Part shown: one piece after another, positions 10,476 to 21,689 of the stretch | Layout of the letters: each line of letters starts with the position of its first letter | Numbering within the stretch: position 1 is the first letter of the stretch | From: Magicicada septendecula | Lineage: Eukaryota > Arthropoda > Insecta > Hemiptera > Cicadidae | Direction: 5' to 3' | Length of the DNA stretch: 64,000 nucleotides | Assembly: GCA_034769895.1 (NCBI GenBank) | Contig: CM068367.1 | Span: 87,339,899 to 87,403,898 of the forward strand | Notes under the pieces: model-generated | Told to the model about the DNA's origin: nothing | What the model saw: the letters and a program-made list of their open reading frames with translations, nothing else | Databases searched by the model: none | Translations under genes and position numbers: made by a program

Positions 10476-11535
10476 ACAACCTCCTCCTACTCCCTCATAA
10501 CATAATCATTAGGTCTTCTTCGTACTTCCCTCCCCCTACCATCCTTCATAAAAATCATTATCGTTATTCTCCTTTTCTTTACACCTCTCTTGTTATATTA
10601 TCACACCGTCTTCTTCCTCTTAGTTTTTTATCTCTTTGTCCTCGATATACCTCTTATTCTCCGTTCACTTCTCTACAAGATTATGGTATTTGACAGCTCC
10701 ATTCTCAACTATCGGACCACCTTTCTATTTCTTCATCCAACGTTCGTTCTGTTCCTTTTGTATCTTTTCCTCTGTAAACTTTGGTTTGGTAATAGTTTCA
10801 TCGCACTCTTATCGAATTCAATTTTGGTGATCGATCTTTCAATCTTTTCATTGACAATGTTCTACATCATGTATCATGATCCCTAATTCATGACATGACC
10901 AACACTACTCAGCAAAGCCCCTTACCGGGGTCTAGTTTGCTTTTACTTTGCGTGGTCACGATCCATGATCAATCGCGATTTAAGTAATGCAACATTGCCA
11001 ACAGAAATGGCCATTGTTTTTTTAAAATTTAATAAATACGCAGCAAAAAGAATCATACGTTTACCTGTTCACATACAGTATTTCAAAAAATTAGCGGTGC
11101 TTTACATGAACACACTGCAGTTTTAGTGTTAGATTTACGGTAAAAATTAAATTCATTTTCAGTTTAAACTTACATACAAAATCGTCCAGCGAAACAAACG
11201 TCAATGAAACTTACGCCTTCAGCTTCAGGCTTACCTGTAACAAAAACGAAACACTAATTATTTTTTCCTGTTGTAAAGGGTACAAGAAAAAATATTTACA
11301 AACAGTATAAGGCATAACACAACGAGTTATTTTCTGTGTGCGAGTAAATAACCTGCTTTATTCTTTTATATGTTTACTTTGTAAGTAAATTAACTCTTTT
11401 TAATGAAGAATATTTTATTGATAATATCATACGCATGTCCTTATACTGTTATCAGATAAATCTTTCGAAAAATTATTTATAATATAAACACACACACAGA
11501 GCTACATATATAAATTAAATATATATTTAATATTT
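10476..11535. other. Spacer, nothing recognised
   Basis: Includes a pyrimidine-rich stretch (about 10478-10680) that is open in several frames but low-complexity. No gene supported. Confidence 0.45.
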
Positions 11536-11540
11536 AACCA

Positions 11541-11566
11541 TCATATATATATATATATATATATTT
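11541..11566. repeat. (AT)n microsatellite
   Basis: Uninterrupted TA repeat. Confidence 0.85.
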
Positions 11567-11664
11567 ATTTTGTCATTTTTATATGTAGTTTTGCAGCAAG
11601 TACGGTATTTGTTTTATTTCAGTTCATTATGTTGCTAATGTACATTTCATTGAAACATTTTCAT

Positions 11665-11695
11665 ACCACACACACACACACACACACACACACAA
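11665..11695. repeat. (CA)n microsatellite
   Basis: Uninterrupted CA repeat. A (TG)n stretch follows at about 12010-12034, flanked by CG-rich alternation. Confidence 0.85.
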
Positions 11696-11699
11696 TATT

Positions 11700-12550
11700 G
11701 GACAAATAGCACAATAATCGATTTCTTCAACAAGGGTACATTTATTTTGCATCCTTACGCATATTGTTTCGCAGGCACAGCGAAACGTGCAACAGGAGAT
11801 AAGAAAAAAATATATACATGTAGAAGAGATATATTATTAACATATTAATAGTACAACGTATGTATATACAACATAGTATATATATATATATATTAACATC
11901 AAGAAATTTGAGGAGTTTCCAAAGAAACAAAGCAAAGAACAAAGATAAAAAAAAATATATATATGCATTATGTATGTAACATATGTATGTATGTATATAT
12001 AATACAGACGCGCGCGCGTGCGTGTGTGTGTGTGATAAGCTGAGATATATATGGAAAATTTCTATAAAATTATAACCGTTATTTTTTAGTTTACAGTTTA
12101 CGCCGAACCTTAGAGTCTGTAAAAACGTATCGATTTACTAGACAAAAAAAAGTGCCCCATAAAACAGGTAAATGTCTTTGTCCATGTAGCCTAACCTGCA
12201 TAATATTACAATATTTCACATTCTATTCCCTACATTGTTATGCCCCACGCACACATTTTATGGACGTAAAATTTCTCCTTCACCGCTGTTCTGCACACTA
12301 TTTTTCATGGCACGTTTTATCACTAAATCATATTTGATAACCAACGGTTTTTGTTTACTCGGATGAATACGTCAAATAGGTCGACATCTTTTATACCCTC
12401 GTCGTTATTATTTGCGATAAATCATATTACAGATTTTCTCAACACTAGCTTATTTATGGAAAAAGATTTGTTTTTTCATGTTTCGGACCCATATAAACTG
12501 TATTTCACTAATCGAATGGTGGTTTGGCACTCTGTAGAACATTTTATTAT
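11700..12550. other. AT-rich spacer
   Basis: Contains several short TA/ATGTAT runs. No supported gene. Confidence 0.45.
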
Positions 12551-12607
12551 CATTTAAATTTAATAAATAAACACCTGGTATAGTTCTACAGATATTTTTT
12601 ACTCTTC

Positions 12608-12642
12608 TGACAATTGTTTCACCAGTTACGGCAGCTTCAGAG
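12608..12642 (-). ncRNA. Divergent hammerhead-like core (minus arm)
   Basis: CTGAAGC, T, GCC/GGT stem, GAAAC, then AATTGTC. The A9-equivalent is C, so it deviates from the catalytic consensus. Confidence 0.3.
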
Positions 12643-12663
12643 GTTAGCCATTTCAATTCTAAA

Positions 12664-12700
12664 CTCTGAAGCTGCCGCAACTGGTGAAAGAATTGTCAGG
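12664..12700 (+). ncRNA. Divergent hammerhead-like core (plus arm)
   Basis: Same as the minus arm but with GAAAG in place of GAAAC. Confidence 0.25.
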
Positions 12701-12754
12701 AAAATAAAAAGTAACTGTAGAACTATACCAAGTGACCATTTATAAAATTTAAAT

Positions 12755-13138
12755 AGTATTATTAAAATACTACCGACCGAATATTAAAAAATAGGTGTGG
12801 CTGAAACATCTAGTGACAGAAAGTTGAACAATCGACCACGACCCAATAGCATGATATATATTTTTAATAATGTCGACTCCGACCGTGATAGCATTCGTAA
12901 TAATAGTTAAAATTTAAATATGCTTTGCATAATTAAATAAATAACAAAACAGAATTTTAAAACATCTGCGTTGACGTTACGACAAAATTTGTTGTTATCA
13001 TCAGCTCCACTACAGAGGAAATCAAGAAATAATTAACAGACTTACGCATACCCCCTATACGATGTTTTTTTTATGTAAGTGTATGTATAATTTTACATAC
13101 AGAATATATAATTCCAAAAATTATATAATAATAAATTA
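12755..13138. other. AT-rich spacer
   Basis: Nothing recognised. Confidence 0.4.
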
Positions 13139-13189
13139 TTATTATTATTATTATTACTATTAGGCCTACTATTATTATTATGTGACAGA

Positions 13190-13599
13190 TAATATACAAT
13201 AATAATAAATTAATATTTTTTTGTGTTGCAGATTCGCAAGACAGAGGATGGTACTGGAAATGGAGCTCGGGGAGTTCATACCCAAGAGTGTAGTTGCGCT
13301 TATGCTTCGTGGTAAGGCGGAATGGGACCGCATCAATGCATTTATTCAGTGGGTCCTACTAGAAAAAAAGACAGGCACAACTTGCACCCAACGGGCAGTA
13401 GAAGATGAAGAACAACTAGAAGGAGCCCGATAAGGGCGCAATAGGCTCCATCCTGAAGTAACACGCTAAGTGGTTCCAGGATGGATATGAATGCCTGAAT
13501 TAGAGGTGGGTTTTTTAGTGGGTGAGAGTCCCACACACCAGAGGAAGCACGGCCTCCTGTGACGGTGCATAAAGCATTTTCCCCCTCTATATAAAAAAA
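13190..13599 (+). mobile_element. R1-like non-LTR 3' end, copy 1, 11-bp TSD
   Basis: Encodes EMELGEFIPKSVVALMLRGK then AEWDRINAFIQWVLLEKK, the C-terminal (ELG.LTPE.VV..ML.S...W..V..FV..VL..K) segment of R1/I-type LINE proteins. The 3' UTR carries ggttttttagtgggtgagag then tcccacac. The segment is flanked by tatgtgacaga at 13179-13189 and 13600-13610. It appears inserted at the edge of copy 2. The clade assignment is tentative. Confidence 0.65.
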
Positions 13600-13610
13600 T
13601 ATGTGACAGA

Positions 13611-14035
13611 CGGAAAGAGGAGAGGCAAACCCTGCAAAATGTGCCAGGACAGATCTCGCCCGAAAATATCATCGGAATAATGCTGCAGAGCGAACACCAC
13701 TGGGATCAGGTAACAGCCTACATAATAGAGAAGGTTCTAAGGCAGAAGAAGGAAGCAGAAAATGATCTTGCTAGGGCCGCTTACAGAATAGCAGAAATCA
13801 GGTAACGTGTATACGCTGACGGTTTAAAACAGATGAACGTTCACACATGGACGAAGAACAAATGGCACCACACTGAAGTATTGCGGAAGCTGAGTCCCGA
13901 GGTAGATCCATGCCGTGAGCAATATGGATTGGCGTTTTGGTGGGTGCGAGTCCCCCACATCGTAGGATGCGGACCTTCCTGCAGCGAACATTAATTTACC
14001 TCAGTCTCCCTTCTAAAAATTATTATTATTATTGT
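13611..14035 (+). pseudogene. R1-like non-LTR 3' end, copy 2
   Basis: An open frame (about 13614-13805) reads QISPENIIGIMLQSEHHWDQ then VTAYIIEKVLRQKKEAEND, ending IAEIR before a TAA. It is homologous to copy 1 but clearly diverged. The 3' UTR repeats the signature ttttggtgggtgcgagtccc (about 13934-13953), then a TTA-rich tail near 14018-14033. The 5' portion is missing. Confidence 0.7.
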
Positions 14036-14042
14036 ATTCTTC

Positions 14043-14045
<3 letters not shown>

Positions 14046-14078
<33 letters not shown>
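14046..14078. repeat. (AT)n microsatellite
   Basis: Uninterrupted TA repeat. Confidence 0.85.
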
Positions 14079-14079
14079 C

Positions 14080-14980
14080 ATAAATTAATATCCACGATAC
14101 TTACATAAATTTAATTCTATATTGCTTGTGTATAGGATCTGAAAATGACATTAAATTTTGTCGAAAGGTCGACACAAATGTCTTAGGATGATGTGTGGTA
14201 AATCACCTGAATTCATTCAAACACAAGTATATAAAATTGTTTAAATTCAATTATCCAAATATAAAATCAATTTGATGACTCACTGCTGATTACGCAAAGA
14301 GGTAAAATTAAAACACGATGGATCGCTTACTTTAGCACTTGAAATACTTCATTCTTTCAGTTGGATTTCAACTCGTCGACTGTTACAAACGTCGCGCTAC
14401 GAACTTTATCTCTGGCGTGTTCCCTCCCTTAAAAATATTCCAGTGTTGTTTGAGGTTTGGTTAACACCAGGAAATGAAGCGAGATATTCCTGACGTAAGA
14501 ACTGGTTGGACGGGTTCGGACAACAATCTGAGGATAAGACTAATAACTGGGACGGTAAAGAAACGCGTTATTAGTTGTTTTAATTCGTTTCAAAAAGGTA
14601 ATGTTACTGAAATTTTCAATTCACACAAAACCGAACGCAATTATTTCAAATAACTTTTTAGGCGGCTGTTTATCACAAGCTTGTTGTGACCGCAAGCCCT
14701 GGAGGCGGTGAGTCATGCGATCCGACGATTAGAATAATTTCAAACACATTGCTCATTGGGCCAGGTCAAGGTTTCTCCACCTTAGTGATTTCATGGGCTC
14801 TGCTACGTAAATTTAAGACAAATTCTGATTGGTTGTGTCGATTGTGACCTGTTCAGTCAAAGAAACATAACGACGCAATTTACCCGCGCTGGAGTCGTAT
14901 TAACGTAACGAATTCACGCTATTCTCCTGCGGTATAAACAACGATAAATTAACAGAATATTTCACATAATCAAGCGTAGA
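14080..14980. other. Spacer, nothing recognised
   Basis: No supported feature. Confidence 0.4.
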
Positions 14981-14983
14981 CTA

Positions 14984-15485
14984 CAGGGGCGTGTTTACGG
15001 AGACGGGACCGGATCCCCCCCCCCCCATAGTACCGAAAAGTTACAAATTTTGTTAATCTCTTAATTTTAAGCTATTTTATTATTTTTCAGCTGTGTGCGC
15101 TAATATAGTAGTAACTCTTTTTTAAAATATATAATCAAAGTTTATTACACAGCATTACAGTATCGTTTAAAATATGAAATACAGGAAAATCAATTCAACC
15201 AATAAGTATCTTGTAAACAATGTTTCAATAACGCGTATTTTTATTGTGTTATTACGTTTATGTTAATGGGGTTGATTTCAGGCATTTTACAGATAGTAAT
15301 GGATGAACGAACATGTATAAAAAAACTCGTTTTAAAAGTTCTTCAAAACTTGTACAATCCTTTTACAACGTACAAACAGAAAGGCGGTTATATACTTCGT
15401 TTAGACAGTAAAATCAGAAAAAACGCAGTTATTGGAAATATCTTAGTCGCAAGTAGCCATATAGATCAAACGGGCTATTATCTTA
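14984..15485 (+). mobile_element. hAT-like non-autonomous fragment, copy A
   Basis: Starts CAGGGGCGTGTTTACGG, the style of terminus seen in many hAT elements (CAG.GGCG). It continues gggaccggatcccccc and then about 230 bp that reappears, reverse-complemented, at 52290-52535. Shared blocks include the complement of aaatacgcgttattgaaaca and aaaaaagagttact. The 3' boundary is unclear. No transposase domain is recognised. Confidence 0.5.
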
Positions 15486-15492
15486 ATGCAAT

Positions 15493-16312
15493 CAGGGCCG
15501 GGTTTAGAGTTAGTGGGCCTCTAGGATGGATGAACATGTGGTGCGGGTCTTCCAACTACGAGGGATCTGGGGGTATGGAATACCCCCCAGTATAACGGGG
15601 GGTCCGGGTCCCTATTCCAGTAAAATTTTGAAAAATATATCTCTTCCACAACTGCAAATAAAATCATTGTTAAGTGAACAAATTGAATCTAGATACACTG
15701 TTTTTTGTAAATTTTCAATACTATGTTATACAATTTAACGGTTTCAAGGTATCTCAATGTACAATGAATCTATAAAAATAAGAATAAAAGATTGCACGCT
15801 TTTTTTTATTACACTCAAAAGACCCTAACCAGAATAAAAGTGTAGGAAAAATAAAAACAACTGATTTCCAAAGGAAAGTAAAACAATGTGATTGAAATTA
15901 TCACAAATTAAGCACAGTTTTTAAAAGAACAAAAATAATTGGGTATATTTACATTTCACAAATCTGTAAAGTAAATCATAATTTTTCTGCATCATAAAAA
16001 GATTATTGTATATTACTTTCATTAGGATTTGGTTTGATTTATTATTACTCGCCTACACAAAATATTTATGTCAAAATATAATGGGTCGCAGTGCAGTTTG
16101 AGATGAATTTAAAATTTAAGTGCGCACTCTAGCGCCTCTCTACCGCATTCATGCCTCATAATATACCACCTTTTCCTCTAATAACTTCTACTGTTCTGTG
16201 AAACACGAACCAAATAATTTTAGTGCAAGTTGACTGTTCTTTTTTTTCTATTTGTTTGTGGTGCGGGCCCCTAGGATGCAGCCTATGTAGCCTATTCTTA
16301 ACTCCGGTACTG
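15493..16312 (+). mobile_element. hAT-like non-autonomous element with degenerate TIRs
   Basis: The left end CAGGGCCGGGTTTAGAGTTA and the right end (reverse complement) CAGTACCGGAGTTAAGAATA are similar terminal inverted repeats. Both are followed by a GGGCC/CCTAGG-rich block. Flanking octamers aatgcaat (15485-15492) and tatacaat (16313-16320) agree at 6 of 8 positions, as expected for an aged 8-bp hAT duplication. The interior has no transposase. An open frame at 15526-15738 is not recognisable. Confidence 0.5.
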
Positions 16313-16320
16313 TATACAAT

Positions 16321-16980
16321 TATAGTTGTGTAAATAAGTTTACAAAATCAACAGTTTCGATAATATGTACTATGTATGTCCTTGTTATTATTTTCAATTT
16401 CCAATAATGTTCAAATAAATAAATTACAAGAATAGCACAAAAGGATTTACATCGGATTGTAACATGTCTCGCGCTGTTCAACTTTAATAGTTAAATTAGT
16501 TTTCTTCTCCTTTCTGATAAACAGTTTTCCTTTTTTTTTAATACTATTAATATTTTGTATTCTTAGAAATGAACAAACCTGAAACAGAGGTAGAAATCGA
16601 CGAATATATATTTACTGCGCAAAATAAATTGGTTTTCTCAGACACAGTCTATTTGATTAAGGATTGAGAAAACTTTCTCGGAAACGCTTTGTTAGTACGC
16701 GTTTACATTGCAAAACGTAACAAAAATAATTTTTACTTTATAAAATGTAGAAATTATATTATTGCTTATACTAAGATCTTTTAGCAGCTGCTTAATGATC
16801 ACGCTAGTAAATGCTAAAAGCATTTTTTTTTTTTAATTAATTAATAAAGCGATTTGTCTTAAAACGTAATATTAAGCTATTAGTTTTTAACGTCGCCATT
16901 AAGCTGTACGTCTTTCGTTTTTGTAAACAATTCTTGTTAATATAGTGTGCACCAAAAGAAGGCTACGAAAGGAATTATCT
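16321..16980. other. AT-rich spacer
   Basis: Nothing recognised. Confidence 0.4.
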
Positions 16981-16984
16981 TATC

Positions 16985-17930
16985 TTCTTCTCCTTCTCCT
17001 CCTTTTCAAGGGTTAGGTTATACAAACCTGTTCCAGCACCCATCTCATCCTCGGACGACCCACATCTCTTCTATCAATAGCTTTATAGTTCAGTGTCGCT
17101 TTCGGCAATCGATCATCCTTTGCAGACGATCCCACCACTGTCTTCTGTAAATTGAAATAATTTCATTTATGTCCTTTATTTTGAGTTCTGCTCTGTTATC
17201 CTCATTCCTTATTCTATCTTGTCAATGTACAATTTAAAGTATTTCGAAGAAACTACGTTTCACCACTCTGAATCTTCCCGTATTTTTTTTTTTGTCATGA
17301 CCCACGCCTCACTCGCATAAATCAATATGGGCATTGCAATTGCCTTATAAAATTTAATCACTGTGCTGTGTCTTGTTTTATTTCTAAGATTTATAGGCAT
17401 ACCATTCAGATCCAGGACTACAGATGTACTTTTGTAAAGGATCTTGACTGAATTTATTAAATGCTGTGATTATCCTGTTCTATCCATAATATTCCATAAC
17501 TTTTGGCGGTCTATATTATCAAATACTTTCGACAGATCAACAAAAGCGATATGCGTTTCCTGCTTATACTCCCGCCTTTTCTCTATTATCTGTCGTAATA
17601 CAAACAATGCATCCACAGTCGACCTACCCTTTCTAAAACCTATTTGCTCTTCAAGAATTAATGGATCTGTAATGACTCTTAATCTCAGATTGAGAATTCT
17701 TGTATATATTTTGTACGTTGAGTCCAGCAAGCTTATTCCTCTGTAATTATTTGCATCTCTTCTCTCTCCTTTTTTATATAACAAAATCACTTTTGCCCGC
17801 CTCAGTTCTTTCAAAATTTTGTATTCCATCCAAATGTTAGTTAGAAAATGGAGAATTTGTGAATGCAATAATGTGCCACCATATTTTATTAACTCAGCAT
17901 TTATTCCGTTGTCATGGAATAAATGCAATG
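16985..17930 (-). pseudogene. Non-LTR retrotransposon RT fragment with internal deletion
   Basis: The minus-strand frame 17928-17470 is open for 152 codons and contains RT fingers/palm blocks 1-3: RRAKVILLYKKGERRDANNY, then RGISLLDSTYKIYTRILNLR, EEQIGFRKGRSTVDALF, and HIAFVDLSKVFDNIDRQKLW with the first catalytic aspartate. It then jumps to a C-terminal region (17460-16985), read in broken frames, with SLYKSTSVVLDLNGMP and the QWWDRLQRM block. The second catalytic block (YADD) is missing, so an internal deletion removed it. The 3' tail is GAA/GAG-rich. The family matches the 5.0-kb fragment. Not functional. Confidence 0.85.
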
Positions 17931-18019
17931 TATCTTATGTTTTGCGTATTAATTGCTCGATTATACATAGAATATGTACAGAATGCTGTCTATACATAGA
18001 ATATAGAATGCTGTCTTTT

Positions 18020-18435
18020 TGTTAAGCGAGTTAAAAGTGCTGACTATATTCACCGCCGATACATATTAATCGTAGTCTCGGCGTTTGTTCGTTGTCGGTG
18101 ACGGCCGAGATAGGAATTTTCCACACAGAACATCCCATACCACAGTTATATATACGTGATACTGGTATCGGAAACTCGCTGGCTGCCAACAAGAATTAAC
18201 TGTCCGCATATTGGGTTGATGTTGGAAAAGCACAGGGACGTACGAACCGGATAATACGTCATGTGTGTCATGTCATAGCGTTGTTGTTACCTTGTTATTA
18301 CTGTAAGGTTTCCATCGCAACAACTGTTGATTGGATGCAGGCGTGATAAGGTTGTGAAAGACAAACTTAGCCAACTGCGTTGTGTTCGTTGTTCCTGGAC
18401 TAGGATTAACAAGTTTTTCCTTCTGATTGTCCATA
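18020..18435 (+). repeat. Unclassified interspersed repeat, copy 1 (partner at 32.2 kb)
   Basis: Shares ordered blocks with 32165-32505: cggtgac.gccgag.taggaatttt, aataccacagtta-like, ttgttgttac, tactgtaa.gttt, attgcaacaact-like, ttgattggatg and gattaacaagttt. Neither copy shows coding capacity or an obvious terminus. Confidence 0.6.
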
Positions 18436-18594
18436 TACATAGAGTACTTTTACACTTTTGCTTATTTACATGCTTTTCTCATAAAAGTGGAACATAAGTG
18501 AAAGCTTCTACTTACCTGGATTCACTTGAGACAAATAAAAATGTTAAGGAAGAAGAAATCCAAAGAAAACTTTTCTTGCTAGCAGAGCTTAATT

Positions 18595-18860
18595 CAGTGA
18601 TTTCTTAAGTTTTGTTCACGGCCAGCGACGTAATTATTGTAACTGCTTTCCGGGCTATGAGGCCGTGGTCGTATGTTGGTAAAAGCAGACGTTTCAACCA
18701 CTGTATTGGTGGCCATCTTCAGTGCCTGAATGACTGAAAGTATTTCCGTCAGTAACACCACAGAACTGTGGCTCCCACCAATGGAGTAGTTGAAATGTCT
18801 GCTTTCAACAACACAGGACCACAGCCTGGTACCCCGGAAAATAGTTACAATAATTAGGGC
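18595..18860. mobile_element. Palindromic PLE/retrozyme-like element
   Basis: Left arm ctttccgggctatgaggcc then gtggtc, right arm gaccacagcctggtaccccgg. The inner arm tggtaaaagcagacgtttcaacc pairs with ggttgaaa.gtctgctttcaac-like sequence. The left edge contains gttcacggccagc, the reverse complement of the GGCCGTGAAC form of the shared tail. The minus-strand core in the left arm is intact; the right-arm core is decayed. Confidence 0.6.
18684..18726 (-). ncRNA. Hammerhead-like ribozyme core
   Basis: CTGAAGA, T, stem II GGCCAC/GTGGTT, GAAAC, ACGTC. Stem I GGCA/TGCT (one G-T wobble). A GTC cleavage triplet is present. Confidence 0.6.
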
Positions 18861-18899
18861 TGACTTCAGCTTACAAAGGAAATTGCTGTGTTTTGTCCG

Positions 18900-19372
18900 A
18901 ATTACTGTCAAGGTCAACAAAGTGTCTTCTATTCAAGACACTGGTTGTCCCAGTGCTGTGGTACGCACCGGACACGTGGGTTTTGAGCAGAAGCACTGAG
19001 AACGTTTGAGAGGAAATTACTGAGACGAATAATATATATGAGCAGTAAAGGTGGGAGTGTCTGAATAAAAAGAACTATTATGTAGATTTACGTAACCTTC
19101 TAAACGACATGACCACAAACAAAAAGATGAAGACAGGACGACTTAGATGGGCACTACGGAGCCCAGGACCCAGTAAACCGCCTATTCTTGTATGACCCAG
19201 ACGGCAGAAGGAAAGTGGGAAGACCAAAGCTGGGGTGGCGAGGTGGAGTGTAGCAGGACGCAGAAAGGACAGGAATCGGCAGTTGGAGGATGGTTACATC
19301 GGAAAGCGTTGGCGAGGTCTCCTTCAGCAGGCCAGGCCCCCTTCAGGGCTGTAGCGCCCTTGACAGCGTCAC
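18900..19372 (+). pseudogene. Non-LTR retrotransposon 3' end, heavily decayed
   Basis: Broken frames give a VVPVLWYAPDTWVLSRST-like block (the YG.ETW region, about 18943-18997), GRLRWA near 19138, then DGRRK.GRPKLGW-like and RNRQLEDGY...RWRGLLQQARP around 19195-19350. The ending (W..LL.QAR) matches the LINE type at 10.2 kb. Many stops. Confidence 0.6.
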
Positions 19373-19641
19373 ATGCTATCCTCAATTTATTTATTATTCG
19401 CCCGGTTTCTGAGTTCCATTCCATTCTCCGTACAAAGCTACATCATTTATAGATTTTATTTTCTGCTGCCTTTCTTCAAACATAAGTGGTACTTTTAACT
19501 TCGCGATTTTCACTTTTTTCTTTGTTCAGGCTTCTAATTATGTACTTCTTAAATGTATTTCCTTTCTTGTTTTCCTTTCTTTTATTCTTCTTCTTTCTTT
19601 TCCTTATTCTACTTCTGTTTCCCCATTTAGTGTACACACTA

Positions 19642-20560
19642 CGAGGGTCAGTTGGAAAGTTTGCGGACCGACATCGATAGCACAGTGGTAGAACTAAAAT
19701 CTTTCGTGTCCTGCAAGACGTATTTTTCGCGTGAGCACCTGTTAATTTCCAGATATAACTGTCAATTTATTCACTATTTACCTGCTGTTTGAAATTTTCC
19801 AGTCACGCCTGTTTTTATAATGCACAAAAACAGCCATCGTGTTGTGATGAATTCTCTGTTAAAAACGTTTTAACACCAATGGAAAATCAAAACGCAATTG
19901 TAAATGTGTTAGAAGAAGCTGCGCCTTCATAAACAACGGTAAGTGGGTCACACTCGAGTTTAAACGTGGTCGTATAAGCACTGAAGACTATTCCAGCAGC
20001 GGACGTTCAAAAAGTGCAACAAAAAATGGCATTATTGAAAAAATTTCATATCGTGTTGGAAGACCGCAGATTGAGGAGTGGATGACGTTGCTGAAATCAT
20101 AGGCATCTCATATGAGCGTGTGCATCATACTTTAACTTAAGAATTGGTGTGAAAAAGCGTTGTGCAAGATGGCTGCTGTATCCGGAGTTGTTGCATTTTT
20201 GGGGCATCCAGTGCAACCACGTTTACAGTGCTCGTACGACCATGTTTAAACTCAAGTGCCTACTTACAAACCGTTGGTTTTGAAGTCGCAGCATCTCCTG
20301 TCACATTTACAATTTCGTTTTGAATTTCCGTTCGCGCCAAACAATTTGTAACAAGGAATCACGCCACGATGTTTGATTTTGTCCATTTTTCAAAACACGC
20401 ATGACACGTCAATTTTAAACAGCTTCTAAACAATGAATAAATTGATAGATTTGTAAATTAAAAGGAGTTCACATAAAATACAAATCTTGCAGCACACGAA
20501 AAATTGTAGTTTACCGCCAAGCTACAGATGTCCCTCCGCGAACTTTTCAACTGACCCTCG
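19642..20560 (+). mobile_element. Mariner-type element: head-to-head chimera of two 5' ends
   Basis: Terminal inverted repeats start CGAGGGTCAGTTGGAAAGTT on the left and, reverse-complemented, CGAGGGTCAGTTGAAAAGTT on the right. Both ends are flanked by TA (19640-19641, 20561-20562). The left half encodes broken mariner N-terminal sequence: EFKRGRISTEDYSSSGRSKS then ISYERVHHTL-like and KKRCARWLLYPEL. The right half (about 20560 down to 20222) is an inverted, diverged copy of the first 340 bp of the left half, including its own gagtttaaac.tggtcgta.gagcac block. The DDD catalytic region is absent, so it can move only if supplied with transposase. Confidence 0.85.
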
Positions 20561-20564
20561 TATT

Positions 20565-20862
20565 AGCCCCAGGTAAACATCAAAATGTAATAATAGAATA
20601 TGAGAGAATGTGTGCAAAAGTTTCTGAACGTCTCCAATGCAGTATCTGCTACCTTCTTCTTTACGGCTGATGAAGTATTGTAAAGTATACTGCAAGTAAA
20701 AATCAAAGTAAATCTGTGATTATCAAAAGAAAATTCGACATTTGTATAGAAACATAGTCATTGTAAACAAGATAAGTATGTTAATATTCCGTTAATTATA
20801 TTTTTCTGTTAAATTGTTTAGATTCGCAATAAGGTGCAAGTTCTAATGCTTGAAACACATGA
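20565..20862. other. Spacer, nothing recognised
   Basis: No supported feature. Confidence 0.4.
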
Positions 20863-20959
20863 TGATGATAATGTACTCCGTAGACTTACACAGCCGGAAT
20901 CAATGTTGTTAAAATTCCTTCATGGGCTGTTTAGCCGTGGTCCATTGTTTTCTACAAAA

Positions 20960-20999
20960 ACAGACGTTTCGGCAGTGCCATCTCTGCCATCATCAGTGT
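20960..20999 (-). ncRNA. Hammerhead-like ribozyme core, intact
   Basis: CTGATGA, T, stem II GGCAG/CTGCC, GAAAC, ACGTC. Stem I ACA/TGT. All consensus core bases are present apart from the extra T. Confidence 0.65.
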
Positions 21000-21040
21000 A
21001 AAATCGAGTTACGCGAGTTACGTTAACGTAAGTCGATTTT

Positions 21041-21081
21041 ACACTGATGATGACAGTCGATGGCACTGCCAAAACGTCTGT
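21041..21081 (+). ncRNA. Hammerhead-like ribozyme core, G12 mutated
   Basis: Inverted partner of the preceding core, but AAAAC replaces GAAAC and stem II opens with GACAG instead of GGCAG. Confidence 0.5.
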
Positions 21082-21159
21082 TTTTGTAGAAAACAATGGA
21101 CCACGGCTAAACAGCCCGGGAAGGTATTGTAACAACATATGATGATAATGATGATGACA

Positions 21160-21675
21160 AAGACCATGACAACGACGACGATGGTGGTGGTGGTGATCAT
21201 AACAAAAATTATATCATAAAGAACGTTTCAGTAACCTTATAACCATCGGCTTTAACAGCTGGAACTTTAGAAACATTCTATGGCTTCGTTTCTGAGAGGC
21301 AGCTATTGAGACTCATTCTTGCTAAGCTATATTTGCTACTTTCTACGCGATTGTGACAAATCTTGGGAGACCCAGTCGTGCTAGCGCGCGCGAGTGTGTG
21401 TGTGAAAAGGACACTGAACTGAAATCGAAAGCGTTGCGGACAGGACGACGAGTTCAATGGGCCCCAGCAGTACACGTCTGCAGCCGCCGTTCCGTCACAG
21501 TATTTTATAACGTTTCGTGCGTGCTACCCTCATCCTTGCATACAGCGATCGCGATGCAAATTTTGTATTACCTACGCCAGATGCTGTTTTGCGGGCTGAG
21601 GTCGGTTTGAAGCATCCAAATGCTCCTTGACAAGCGATGAATAAACGGAAGGGGCTTCAGTGGAGTCTCAATTAA
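21160..21675. other. Spacer, nothing firmly recognised
   Basis: Contains a GATG/GGT-rich patch (21140-21197). Minus-strand ggatgagggt...gcacgaaacgtt near 21512-21538 vaguely resembles a hammerhead core but lacks a paired stem II. Confidence 0.35.
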
Positions 21676-21689
21676 CGGCTAGAGGACAT

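Larger units (their letters stand above)
12553..12754. mobile_element. Foldback element with divergent hammerhead-like cores
   Basis: Arms match over about 95 bp: ggtatagttctacag, tttcaccagtt.cggcagcttcagag and their reverse complements, centred near 12652. The outer edges, tttaaatttaataaat and its complement, are more diverged. Each arm carries CTGAAGC, a short stem, then GAAAC/GAAAG and the palindrome AATT, the same syntax as the hammerhead-bearing elements elsewhere. It looks like an older relative. Confidence 0.6.
20874..21139. mobile_element. Palindromic PLE/retrozyme-like element with TSD
   Basis: Arms of about 100 bp: ggctgtttagccgtggtcca, tctacaaaaacagacg and ctgccatcatcagtg match their reverse complements on the right. 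Flanked by tgatgataatg at 20863-20873 and 21140-21150 (possibly one base longer). The left edge outside the palindrome holds the reverse-oriented tail CCGGCTGTGTAAGTCTACG (20879-20897). Two oppositely oriented hammerhead-like cores lie in the arms. Confidence 0.7.
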
